Origin: Clostridiales bacterium UBA6363
GTDB lineage: Bacteria; Bacillota; Clostridia; UBA1381
Assembly: GCA_002438865.1 (NCBI GenBank)
Contig: DJRJ01000046.1
Span: forward strand, 1 to 13,999
Direction: 5' to 3'
Length of the DNA stretch: 13,999 nt
Shown: in pieces, positions 1 through 6,670 of the stretch
Numbering within the stretch: position 1 is the stretch's first letter
Layout of the letters: each line of letters starts with the position of its first letter
Notes under the pieces: model-generated
The model's input: the letters and a program-made list of their open reading frames with translations, nothing else
What the model was told of the DNA's origin: nothing
Database searches by the model: none
Position numbers and translations under genes: made by a program

Positions 1-1
1 C

Positions 2-49
2 AATGATAACCTATCCCCTACAGATACGTTTGCAATGATTACAGCATAA
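2..49 (+). CDS. Possible C-terminal end of an upstream gene (partial)
   Basis: One + strand frame is open from the window edge to a TAA at 47-49 and reads NDNLSPTDTFAMITA. It ends 17 bases before a hairpin with a T-run on this strand, as expected for the last codons of a gene entering from the left and convergent with the minus strand gene that follows. A second frame is also open to a TGA at 34-36, so the choice rests only on distance to the terminator and plausible residue content. No function can be assigned. Confidence 0.3.
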   Translation, partial: NDNLSPTDTFAMITA

Positions 50-66
50 ATACAATCATATTTCCC

Positions 67-98
67 AAAAACGGCAGTGAAATTCACTGCCGTTTTTT
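67..98. terminator. Bidirectional intrinsic terminator
   Basis: The arms 67-81 and 83-97 are perfectly complementary, with a core CGGCAGTGAA/TTCACTGCCG. A run of six T follows on the + strand and five T on the minus strand. The hairpin includes the last codons and stop of the minus strand ylbJ gene. It can also end transcription arriving on the + strand from the left. Confidence 0.85.
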
Positions 99-1133
99 CA
101 GCATAACTGCGGCGGCGCACAGCGCCGATGCCGTAGCGGCGGCAAACAAAATCATCGAGGACGCCGCAAACGCCTTTGATGCGGACGGTGCAAACACCGC
201 CGATGTTATCGGCTTAAAGTGCAGATAAACAAGCATATACAAAGCCGCAAGCGTTCCGTGCAATAATTTCCCTACAAAGTACGGCACAAGGCTAAGGCGG
301 TATTTTGCAATCACCGCAATCACCTGCATATGCACGCACAATCCGGCAAATCCCACCACAAACGCCGTAAGAATAAGCTTTTTTGCCATAGGCACGGACA
401 ATGCGGCAATGTTTGCCGTGCCGCTTGCAAATTCCGCAATTCCCGAAAGCACGGCGTACGCCGTACCGTCTGCGGGGAGTACGCCGAGCACAAGACGGCT
501 TATCATACAGAAAAACACTATCGCACCGCATACGGTCAGTATATTTTTAATCGAATTTTGCAATGCAATATTAAATATTTCCCCCACACTGCGGTCGGGC
601 GTGGTCATAACTGTGGGCGGCTGAACAAATCCGCTCTTTTTGTAAAAGCGAAATATTATTCCTACCGTCAGCGCCGCAAGAATATGCGTAAGATACAGTG
701 CAGCACCTATCCGCATATCGGCGTATACGGCGGCTCCTACAGAACCCAAAATGAACAGAGGTCCGGAATTGTTGCAGAATGCAAGCAACCGTTCCGCCTC
801 TGTTTTTGATATGTAATTATTTTCATAAAGTTCTCCTGCGGTTATCGCTCCGAGCGGATAACCGCTTATTATCCCCAATACAAACGCCGACGCCCCTGCC
901 GGATTTATCCCGAACAGCGGTTTCATACAAAAACGGAACATCTTTGCAAGAATTTCGCAAAATCCCGAATATATCAGTATCCCCGAGCATATGAAAAACG
1001 GAAACAAAGTCGGAATTATCATTTCAAAGCATAAATTTAAAGCGTCCTTTGCGTAAACAATCGACATCTGCGCATTGCACAGAATAAGATATACGGCGCA
1101 TATTGCCGCAACACTTAAAAGATATTTTTTCAT
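84..1133 (-). CDS. ylbJ: Sporulation integral membrane protein, YlbJ family
   Basis: A very hydrophobic protein of about 349 residues with eight or more likely membrane segments. It resembles the YlbJ family of nucleoside-recognition (Gate) domain proteins. Supporting motifs are the early segment with IIPTLFPFF, the GISGYPLGA-like stretch (here GIISGYPLGA), a CNNSGPLFILG motif, and a late segment around GFAGLCVHMQVIA. In B. subtilis ylbJ belongs to the mother-cell sigma-E regulon and is needed for efficient sporulation; its transported substrate is not established. I chose the ATG at 1133 (MKKYLLSV). A TTG at 1157 is in frame, but it lies upstream of the AAAGGA that would serve as ribosome site; that site is 12 bases from the ATG, a little far. 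The gene is divergent from yqfC, and its last codons form part of a terminator. Length is slightly below the roughly 400 residues of the Bacillus protein. Confidence 0.85.
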   Translation of the reverse strand: MKKYLLSVAAICAVYLILCNAQMSIVYAKDALNLCFEMIIPTLFPFFICSGILIYSGFCEILAKMFRFCMKPLFGINPAGASAFVLGIISGYPLGAITAGELYENNYISKTEAERLLAFCNNSGPLFILGSVGAAVYADMRIGAALYLTHILAALTVGIIFRFYKKSGFVQPPTVMTTPDRSVGEIFNIALQNSIKNILTVCGAIVFFCMISRLVLGVLPADGTAYAVLSGIAEFASGTANIAALSVPMAKKLILTAFVVGFAGLCVHMQVIAVIAKYRLSLVPYFVGKLLHGTLAALYMLVYLHFKPITSAVFAPSASKAFAASSMILFAAATASALCAAAVMLKKRQ

Positions 1134-1250
1134 CGCATAAAGTTGTCCTTTCCGCAAGTTTTTAATTATATATATGAGATATGCTGTAATTAAATACGGA
1201 AATTTTCATAAAAATGTAGTATGTATATCACAGCTTGAAAGGAAGAAACC

Positions 1251-1529
1251 ATGCAGAAATTCAGAAAAAAAATTGCCGAAACACTCGGTGTGCCTCCGTC
1301 CGCCGTTATGAATATACCCGTAGTCACGCTTCAGGGTAATATCTCGGCGGCAATTGAAAATTATAAAAGCGTTATGCTTTATACCGACTCCGAAATACGC
1401 ATAAATTGCGGCGCAACGGTCGTTTCGCTGTACGGCACGGGACTTTGTATAGATAATATCGGCGGCGATTTTGTGTCGGTATCGGGTGATTTTCAAAAAA
1501 TTGAGTATGAAACGGTAAAAAAGAGGTAA
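1251..1529 (+). CDS. yqfC: Sporulation protein YqfC
   Basis: A 92-residue protein of the YqfC/YabP-like family. The start MQKFRKKIAETLGVPPSAVMNIPVVTLQGN is replaced here by its key parts: a basic helix, the LGVPP turn and a short beta-rich domain that includes the phrase VTLQGN and then IEN near residue 37. It is small, soluble and lacks a signal peptide. AAAGGAAG at 1238-1245 is a good ribosome site five bases before the ATG. In B. subtilis yqfC and yqfD are co-transcribed under sigma-E in the mother cell. The same pairing is seen here, since yqfD starts three bases after this stop. The molecular role is unknown. Confidence 0.92.
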   Translation: MQKFRKKIAETLGVPPSAVMNIPVVTLQGNISAAIENYKSVMLYTDSEIRINCGATVVSLYGTGLCIDNIGGDFVSVSGDFQKIEYETVKKR

Positions 1530-1532
1530 AAA

Positions 1533-2747
1533 ATGTTCAATAAGTTCTTTAAATTTCTTAAAGGATATGTTATAATAAAAATATGCGGAAACGAGTCGGA
1601 ACGATTTATTAACATATGCGTGCGCAGAGGAATAAATATCGGGCGTGTAAAGCGCTTAAGCGACGGCACTCTCGAAACCGCCATACCAAAAAGCGGTTTT
1701 TTTCTTTTAAGACCGATTGCATATAAAACACATACAAAGGTCAGAATATTAAAAAAGGTCGGACTCTACAACGCAAAAAGCCGATACGGACGCAGATATG
1801 CGCTGATTTTCGGGATAATTCTTGCGGCAGCGTTTGTGTATGCAAGCTCGCAGTTTATATGGACGGTCGAGATCAACGGCGTGGAGCTTTCGGATTACAA
1901 TTCGGTCTGCGCCGCACTTGAAAAATCGGGCGTATATGCCGGCGCAAGAAAGAAAAATATTGCGGACGGCGAGGAGATAAAGTCAAACATCGTAAGCGAA
2001 AACGAAAACATCGTTTGGGCGTGGGCGTATATAGAGGGCGCAAAGGCACGTGTGGAGGTTTTTGAAAAAATCATACCGCCCAAGGTTATAAGCCGTGATG
2101 AGCCGTGCGATGTTGTTGCCGCCTGTGACGGGTACATAAAAAAAACGATAGTAAAAAACGGGCAGAAACTCTGCCGTGAGGGCGATACCGTGTCGGCAGG
2201 CGATGTGCTTATATCGGGAACCGTTCCCGTGTTCAAAGAGGGCGAGGAGGAACGGTATATAAGCGTACACGCATCGGGAACGGTAGAGGCGGAAACGGAG
2301 CATAAGGCGTCGGGTATGTACGGCGTGTATTATGAGTCTAAGCAGTATACGGGAAAACATAAACGCATAATCCGCCTGGAGCTTTTCGGCAAAAGCTTTA
2401 AATTGTTCGGCAGTGAGAAAAATATGTACGCAACCTGTGACAGGGCGGAAAAACGGCACGAGCTTAAGCTTCCGTTCATCGGCTATACGGGAATAAGCGT
2501 TGACAATATAGTGTATGACGAGTACGAAACGCACCGTGAGCCGATAAGCATCGAAACAGCGGCGGAGTTTGCCAAAAACGAGCTTGAGGAAAAAATCGCA
2601 AAGGAGCTTTTGTATGATTCACGGCTCACCGATGAGGATTTTAATTACGTATATACGGACAGCGAAACCATAAAGGCGGAGCTGACAATGAAATTTATAG
2701 AAAAAATAGGCACACAACAGCCGATAAGGAGTGAAAAAACGGATTGA
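1533..2747 (+). CDS. yqfD: Sporulation protein YqfD
   Basis: A 404-residue protein, close to the family length of about 400. A cytoplasmic N-terminal domain of about 88 residues is followed by a single membrane helix (about 89-110, rich in A, I and F). A large domain then begins with the family-typical WTVEINGVE and probably lies across the membrane. A central phrase DGYIKKTIVKNGQ, with a later GDVLISG, looks like a beta-barrel or lipoyl-like fold, as is usual in YqfD. AGAGG at 1522-1526, inside the end of yqfC, is six bases before the ATG. The stop TGA overlaps the TTG start of phoH. YqfD is a sigma-E dependent sporulation protein in B. subtilis, with no defined biochemical activity. Confidence 0.93.
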   Translation: MFNKFFKFLKGYVIIKICGNESERFINICVRRGINIGRVKRLSDGTLETAIPKSGFFLLRPIAYKTHTKVRILKKVGLYNAKSRYGRRYALIFGIILAAAFVYASSQFIWTVEINGVELSDYNSVCAALEKSGVYAGARKKNIADGEEIKSNIVSENENIVWAWAYIEGAKARVEVFEKIIPPKVISRDEPCDVVAACDGYIKKTIVKNGQKLCREGDTVSAGDVLISGTVPVFKEGEEERYISVHASGTVEAETEHKASGMYGVYYESKQYTGKHKRIIRLELFGKSFKLFGSEKNMYATCDRAEKRHELKLPFIGYTGISVDNIVYDEYETHREPISIETAAEFAKNELEEKIAKELLYDSRLTDEDFNYVYTDSETIKAELTMKFIEKIGTQQPIRSEKTD

Positions 2748-3721
2748 TAAACAGACAGATAGAAGTACCGCAGGAAACAGATATTTCCTCGCTTTTCGGA
2801 AGCTTTGACGGAAATATAAAGCTGATTGAAAAATCATTGCTCGTAAACGTAAAAGCAAAGGATAACGCTTTGCAGATAACGGGCGAGGAGGACAATGTAG
2901 AGAAAGCGTCGCAGGTTATCAATATGCTTATGCAGATAATCGCACGGGGTGAGATGATAGACGAGCAGAAAATAATTTATGCTGTTACAATGGTGCAGGA
3001 AAACGGCGGAATAGACATAAAAATGCTCGGCGACGACTGCCTTGCGATAAATGCCAAGGGTCACCCCATAAAGACAAAAACGCTCGGACAGAAAAAATAC
3101 GTCGACGCAATAACGAATAACACGATCGTTTTCGGAATAGGACCTGCCGGCACAGGAAAGACGTATCTTGCGGTTGCAAAAGCTGTTACGGCGCTGAGGG
3201 CAAAAGAAGTAAACAGAATAATTCTCACCCGTCCCGCCGTGGAGGCAGGCGAAAAGCTCGGATTTTTGCCGGGAGATTTGCAGAACAAGGTAGACCCGTA
3301 TCTTCGTCCGCTGTATGACGGTATGTATGAAATGCTCGGAGCGGAGGGCTTTTTGCGCTACCAGGAAAAGGGCGTTATAGAGGTTGCACCGCTTGCTTAT
3401 ATGCGTGGCCGAACGCTTGACAATGCGTTTATAATCCTTGACGAGGCGCAGAACACCACACCGGAACAGATGAAGATGTTTCTTACAAGAATAGGCTTCG
3501 GCTCTCACGCCGTAATCACGGGCGATATTACGCAGATTGATTTGCCGGGCGATAAGCGTTCGGGACTCAAAGAGGCGGCAAGAGTGCTTAAAGGCATAGA
3601 GGGTATAGAATTTTGTACGCTGACCGAAAAGGACGTTGTGCGGCATCCGCTCGTTCAGAAGATTATAAAAGCGTACGCAAAATACGATGAAGAAAAGGAA
3701 AAGCGTGCAAAGCGCCGGTAA
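2744..3721 (+). CDS. phoH: PhoH-like ATPase (PhoH family, RNA-associated)
   Basis: A 325-residue cytoplasmic ATPase. Residues 1-100 contain a KH-like region (LFGSFDGNIKLIEK at the start). The Walker A GPAGTGKT is at 133-140 and the Walker B ILDEAQN at 231-237, followed by TGDITQIDLP near 269-278 and the terminal HPLVQKII motif typical of PhoH. The family is linked to RNA processing and is nearly always next to ybeY, as here. The start is TTG at 2744, which overlaps the yqfD stop. AAGGAG at 2726-2731 lies 12 bases upstream, somewhat far, and the N-terminus matches the length of relatives. A GTG at 2731 is out of frame. The C-terminus ends in a basic, charged tail. Confidence 0.95.
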   Translation: MINRQIEVPQETDISSLFGSFDGNIKLIEKSLLVNVKAKDNALQITGEEDNVEKASQVINMLMQIIARGEMIDEQKIIYAVTMVQENGGIDIKMLGDDCLAINAKGHPIKTKTLGQKKYVDAITNNTIVFGIGPAGTGKTYLAVAKAVTALRAKEVNRIILTRPAVEAGEKLGFLPGDLQNKVDPYLRPLYDGMYEMLGAEGFLRYQEKGVIEVAPLAYMRGRTLDNAFIILDEAQNTTPEQMKMFLTRIGFGSHAVITGDITQIDLPGDKRSGLKEAARVLKGIEGIEFCTLTEKDVVRHPLVQKIIKAYAKYDEEKEKRAKRR

Positions 3722-3726
3722 ACTGT

Positions 3727-4218
3727 ATGATAATGCTTATAACGGAAAACGAACAGGACAAAGAGGAGATTACTCCCGAAATAGAAAAGACCGTAAAGGA
3801 CGTGTGCGAACGTGTGCTTGAGTCGGAGGAGTGCGATTTTGATGCGGAAATAAGCGTAACTTTCACCGATAATGAGCAGATACGTGTTATAAACAACGAA
3901 CAGCGTGGGATTGACAAGGCAACGGACGTGCTTTCGTTCCCTATGCTCGAATTTGACGAGGACGACACGGCGTGCGCAGATTACGATACGGACGGCGATT
4001 ATGTTATACTGGGCGATATAGTAATATCACTGGAGCGTGCAAGGGAGCAGTCCGAGGAGTACGGACACAGCTTTATACGTGAGGTTGCGTTTTTGACGGC
4101 ACATTCTATGCTGCATCTTTTGGGATACGACCATATAAATTCGGAAAAGGAGGAGCGCATTATGTGTGAAAAGCAGGAAGCCGTTTTGCAGTCACTCGGA
4201 ATAGTGCGCACAAAATAA
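3727..4218 (+). CDS. ybeY: Endoribonuclease / rRNA maturation factor YbeY
   Basis: A 163-residue protein of the zinc-dependent YbeY (UPF0054) family, which acts in 16S rRNA 3' end maturation and ribosome quality control. The metal site HSMLHLLGYDH gives His126, His130 and His136. The upstream TDVLSFP motif (66-72) and LGDIVIS (95-101) are also conserved. Serine follows the first histidine where E. coli has glycine. An acidic stretch lies around residues 75-90. The ATG is five bases after the phoH stop and no clear Shine-Dalgarno is seen, so translational coupling to phoH is likely. A second ATG at 3733 is equally possible. The stop overlaps the era start in TAATG. Confidence 0.95.
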   Translation: MIMLITENEQDKEEITPEIEKTVKDVCERVLESEECDFDAEISVTFTDNEQIRVINNEQRGIDKATDVLSFPMLEFDEDDTACADYDTDGDYVILGDIVISLERAREQSEEYGHSFIREVAFLTAHSMLHLLGYDHINSEKEERIMCEKQEAVLQSLGIVRTK

Positions 4219-5111
4219 TGAGAAGAAAACGTGGATATAAGTCGGGTTTTGCGGCGATAGTAGGTATGCCGAACGTTGGAAAATCGACGCTTTTGAATAC
4301 GATAGCAGGACAGAAGATTGCCATTATATCGGAAAAGCCGCAGACAACAAGAAACAAAATTCTTGCGGTATATACGGGCAAAACGGAGCAGATTGTGTTT
4401 ATAGACACGCCCGGAATGCACACACCGCACAATAAGCTGGGCGAATTTATGGCAAACATTACAAAAGAGAGTATGAGTGATGCGGATCTGATTCTGCTTG
4501 TTGTAGACGCAACAAAGAAAATTCAGAAGATTGAGCGTGAAGTGCCGAGAAAAGCAGGCAGAAAAGGCAGACCGTGCATACTTGTAATAAATAAAATAGA
4601 TCAGGTTAAAAAGGAAAATCTGCTGCCGATGATAGCCGACTATGCGTCAATGTACGACTTTGCGTCAATCGTGCCGATAAGCGCAAAAACGGGCGACGGC
4701 GTGGATGCACTTATGAAAGACATACGTGAATGTATGCCCGAGGGACCGCAGTTCTATGACAGCGAAATGATAACGGATCAGCCGGAACGTCAGATAGCGG
4801 CGGAGATAATACGTGAGAAAATGCTGTGGCTTTTAGACAAGGAAGTACCGCACGGCGTTGCGATAGAGATAAGTAAAATGCAGGAGCAGGAGGAAATCAC
4901 AAAGATTTACGCCACCATATTCTGCGAAAAGGCAACGCACAAGGGAATAATTATCGGAAAAGGCGGAGAAATGCTCAAAAAAATCGGCACGCTCGCACGT
5001 GGCGATATTGAGAAAATGCTTAAAAAAGACGTGTATCTCGAACTGTGGGTTAAGGTAAAACCCGACTGGCGGAACAACGATTCGCTCATAAAGAATTTCG
5101 GATACAATTAA
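4218..5111 (+). CDS. era: GTPase Era
   Basis: A 297-residue GTPase that binds the 16S rRNA 3' region during 30S assembly. All G motifs are present: GMPNVGKS (16-23), switch I PQTTR (41-45), DTPG (63-66), NKID (125-128) and SAK (155-157). A C-terminal KH domain carries IIIGKGGEMLKKIG, with GKGG at 247-250. Length is normal for the family. The ATG overlaps the ybeY stop by one base, with no strong ribosome site, so coupling to ybeY is likely. In B. subtilis dgkA and cdd lie between ybeY and era; here they are absent. The proximity of YbeY, Era and PhoH fits a joint role in small-subunit RNA maturation. Confidence 0.97.
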   Translation: MRRKRGYKSGFAAIVGMPNVGKSTLLNTIAGQKIAIISEKPQTTRNKILAVYTGKTEQIVFIDTPGMHTPHNKLGEFMANITKESMSDADLILLVVDATKKIQKIEREVPRKAGRKGRPCILVINKIDQVKKENLLPMIADYASMYDFASIVPISAKTGDGVDALMKDIRECMPEGPQFYDSEMITDQPERQIAAEIIREKMLWLLDKEVPHGVAIEISKMQEQEEITKIYATIFCEKATHKGIIIGKGGEMLKKIGTLARGDIEKMLKKDVYLELWVKVKPDWRNNDSLIKNFGYN

Positions 5112-5194
5112 AAAACAAAAGAAAATAGTGACAGTATATCCCGACAGAAAAGAAGTAAAATAAAAGTAACAAAGCTATGGTCGGAGGGGTAAAA

Positions 5195-5335
5195 ATGGAA
5201 CTGTTTTCTTGGGCGGCATTTGTAAAAACGGGAGATATAGAGGCATATTTGCTGTATAAATCGGTTTCGGAGCTCAGAAACGAAGAGGGTAATGAGGAAA
5301 AATGGCGGAAATCAGAGCAAAAGGCGTTATCATAA
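5195..5335 (+). CDS. yqzL: YqzL-like small protein
   Basis: A 46-residue open frame preceded by a strong ribosome site TCGGAGGGG (5181-5189) six bases before ATG. The protein begins MELFSWAAFVKTGDIEAYLLYK. This fits the pattern recalled for the YqzL-like family (Trp, Phe, Thr-Gly, then Ile and Tyr-Leu-Leu-Tyr/Phe-Lys). The position also matches: in Bacillus yqzL lies between era and recO. The last 34 bases overlap the start of recO in another frame, and its TAA is at 5333-5335. The C-terminal half is charged and poorly conserved. Function is unknown. The Shine-Dalgarno and family pattern make it more than a chance frame. Confidence 0.8.
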   Translation: MELFSWAAFVKTGDIEAYLLYKSVSELRNEEGNEEKWRKSEQKALS

Positions 5336-6036
5336 AGCAGCATGATTACGGCGAGGGGCATAGGATAGTAAGCATTTTTGCTGAGGGATTCGGCATTATA
5401 AAAGCTGTTATCTACGGTGCAAAAAAGGTCAAAAGCGGAAAAGCCGCATCGAGCCAGTTTTTGTGCTTCGGCGAATTTGAACTTGTCGGCGGCGGCGATA
5501 TTATGACGCTTAAAAGCGTTGACGTTTCGGACAGCTTTTTTCCGATAAGCGAGGATATAGAAAAGCTTGCGCTTTGCAGTTATTTTGCGGATATAACGTA
5601 TGCCATGCTCGGCGAGTGTAACGGTGACGACAGGCTCTTGCGTGTTCTTCTGAACACGCTGTATGCGCTTGCGTATCGTGACGAGGACATTATGAAGATA
5701 AAGAGCGTGTATGAGCTTAAGCTTATGAGTATAGAGGGATATGCGCCGAGAACGTCCGGGTGCGGAGTGTGCGGCTCTGCGGCGTATGCGTTTGATTTGG
5801 CAAAGGGCTGTACGGTGTGCCGCAATTGTATGGGGTACGACAGCATTAAGCTTAGCGAGGGCGTATACAAGGCTTTGAGGTACATTGCGGACGGCGAAGA
5901 CAGAAAAATGCTTTCGTTTACGGGAAACGACGAGCTTTACAAAAGGCTCGGCGAACTGTCGGAACGCTATCTTTTGATGCATATCGACAAAAAATTTCCC
6001 TCGCTCGACTATTTCAAATCTATACATAATTTATGA
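5302..6036 (+). CDS. recO: DNA repair protein RecO
   Basis: A 244-residue recombination mediator that helps load RecA on SSB-coated DNA in the RecFOR pathway. The N-terminal OB-fold has the family features KGVIIKQHDYGEGHRIVSIF, then KAVIYGAKKVKS (basic). An alpha-helical domain follows, with a zinc site formed by Cys154 and Cys157 (CGVC) and Cys173 and Cys176 (CRNC). The closing LLMHID-K and LDYFKS match RecO ends. Length is typical. The start is ATG at 5302, with GAGG (5294-5297) four bases before it, inside the yqzL-like gene. No strong terminator is seen after it, so some transcription may continue into rpsT. Confidence 0.93.
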   Translation: MAEIRAKGVIIKQHDYGEGHRIVSIFAEGFGIIKAVIYGAKKVKSGKAASSQFLCFGEFELVGGGDIMTLKSVDVSDSFFPISEDIEKLALCSYFADITYAMLGECNGDDRLLRVLLNTLYALAYRDEDIMKIKSVYELKLMSIEGYAPRTSGCGVCGSAAYAFDLAKGCTVCRNCMGYDSIKLSEGVYKALRYIADGEDRKMLSFTGNDELYKRLGELSERYLLMHIDKKFPSLDYFKSIHNL

Positions 6037-6119
6037 TTTGCAATCTTACATAAATCGGGAAAAAAAACGGGCGGTAAATGTATACTTTGACAGAAATTTA
6101 AAAAAAAGAAAAAAAAGTC

Positions 6120-6148
6120 TTGCAATTATTATGGTAATGTTGTATACT
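6120..6148 (+). promoter_or_regulatory. Sigma-A-type promoter of rpsT
   Basis: A -35 box TTGCAA (6120-6125), a 17-base spacer and a -10 box TATACT (6143-6148). Transcription should begin near 6155, giving a leader of about 34 bases before the GTG start of rpsT. Confidence 0.7.
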
Positions 6149-6188
6149 AATATGGTATTGTAGATTAAATTATGTGGAGGTGTATATT

Positions 6189-6455
6189 GTGCCTAATATT
6201 AAGTCAGCAAAAAAAAGAGTAAAGGTTGCCGAGAAAAAGACTCAGATTAACGTTGCTCACAAAACTGCACTTAAAACTGCTGTGAAAAAATTTGAAACAG
6301 CTGTTGCCGAAGGTGACAAGGAAAACGCAAAGGTTTTATTTAACGAAGCCGTTAAAAAGCTTGACAAAGGCGTTTCGCAGGGTATTCTTCATAAGAATGC
6401 GGCTGCAAGAAAGAAATCGCAGTTGGCTGTAAAGCTTGCAAAGCTTGAAGCGTAA
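6189..6455 (+). CDS. rpsT: Small ribosomal subunit protein bS20
   Basis: An 88-residue, lysine-rich helical ribosomal protein that binds 16S rRNA in the body of the 30S subunit. The N-terminus [12 protein letters not shown] is the S20 signature. The GNKENAK-like stretch (here GDKENAK) and the end [12 protein letters not shown] are also typical. I take GTG at 6189 as start because TGGAGG (6175-6180) is eight bases upstream. An upstream in-frame GTG at 6174 would overlap that site and add five residues not seen in the family. A non-AUG start is notable, because E. coli rpsT also starts with a rare codon (UUG) linked to feedback control. The gene is a single unit with its own promoter and terminator. 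Confidence 0.97.
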   Translation: MPNIKSAKKRVKVAEKKTQINVAHKTALKTAVKKFETAVAEGDKENAKVLFNEAVKKLDKGVSQGILHKNAAARKKSQLAVKLAKLEA

Positions 6456-6466
6456 AAAGTGAACTG

Positions 6467-6497
6467 AAAAAGGTACTGCATTTGCAGTACCTTTTTT
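6467..6497 (+). terminator. Intrinsic terminator of rpsT
   Basis: The stem AAAAAGGTACTGC (6467-6479) pairs with GCAGTACCTTTTT (6484-6496), with a four-base loop ATTT and a T-run on the + strand. It begins 11 bases after the rpsT stop. The A-run on the left arm gives some activity on the minus strand too. Confidence 0.9.
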
Positions 6498-6500
6498 GTT

Positions 6501-6668
6501 TGCGGTAATGTGCGTTTGTAGGAGTTGATGCCCTCATCAACCCGAAACGGCGTGCAAACGTGAACTTGCATCGTCCCCTACCGCATAATTGCGGACATAT
6601 CAAAAAATTACGGGGATTTTCGGCAGAAGCAGACCCCTGCCCTACGGCGGATACAATAATTGTAACCG
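6501..6668. repeat. Palindrome-rich stretch, possible dispersed intergenic repeat
   Basis: No gene is supported in 6498-6670, but there are many inverted repeats. TGCGGTA (6501-6507) pairs with TACCGCA (6579-6585) and encloses GTTGATG/CATCAAC (6524-6530/6535-6541) and TGCAA/TTGCA (6553-6557/6566-6570). Further on are CCGCATAATTGCGG (6581-6594) and CGGATACAAT/ATTGTAACCG (6648-6657/6659-6668, one mismatch). The style recalls the dispersed palindromic repeats common in gut Clostridia. A genome search would be needed to confirm this. Confidence 0.45.
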
Positions 6669-6670
6669 TT

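Noticed and set aside
84..1157. Longer ylbJ starting with TTG at 1157.
   Set aside because: Its start would lie upstream of the only ribosome site, and MKKYLLSV from the ATG at 1133 is a more usual N-terminus.
2834..3646. Long minus strand frame of 270 codons across phoH.
   Set aside because: It is fully antisense to an intact phoH with all motifs, and its content is typical of a shadow frame.
6087..6092. TTGACA upstream of rpsT as the -35 box.
   Set aside because: An A-rich run, not a -10 box, lies 17 bases downstream; TTGCAA/TATACT at 6120-6148 fits better.
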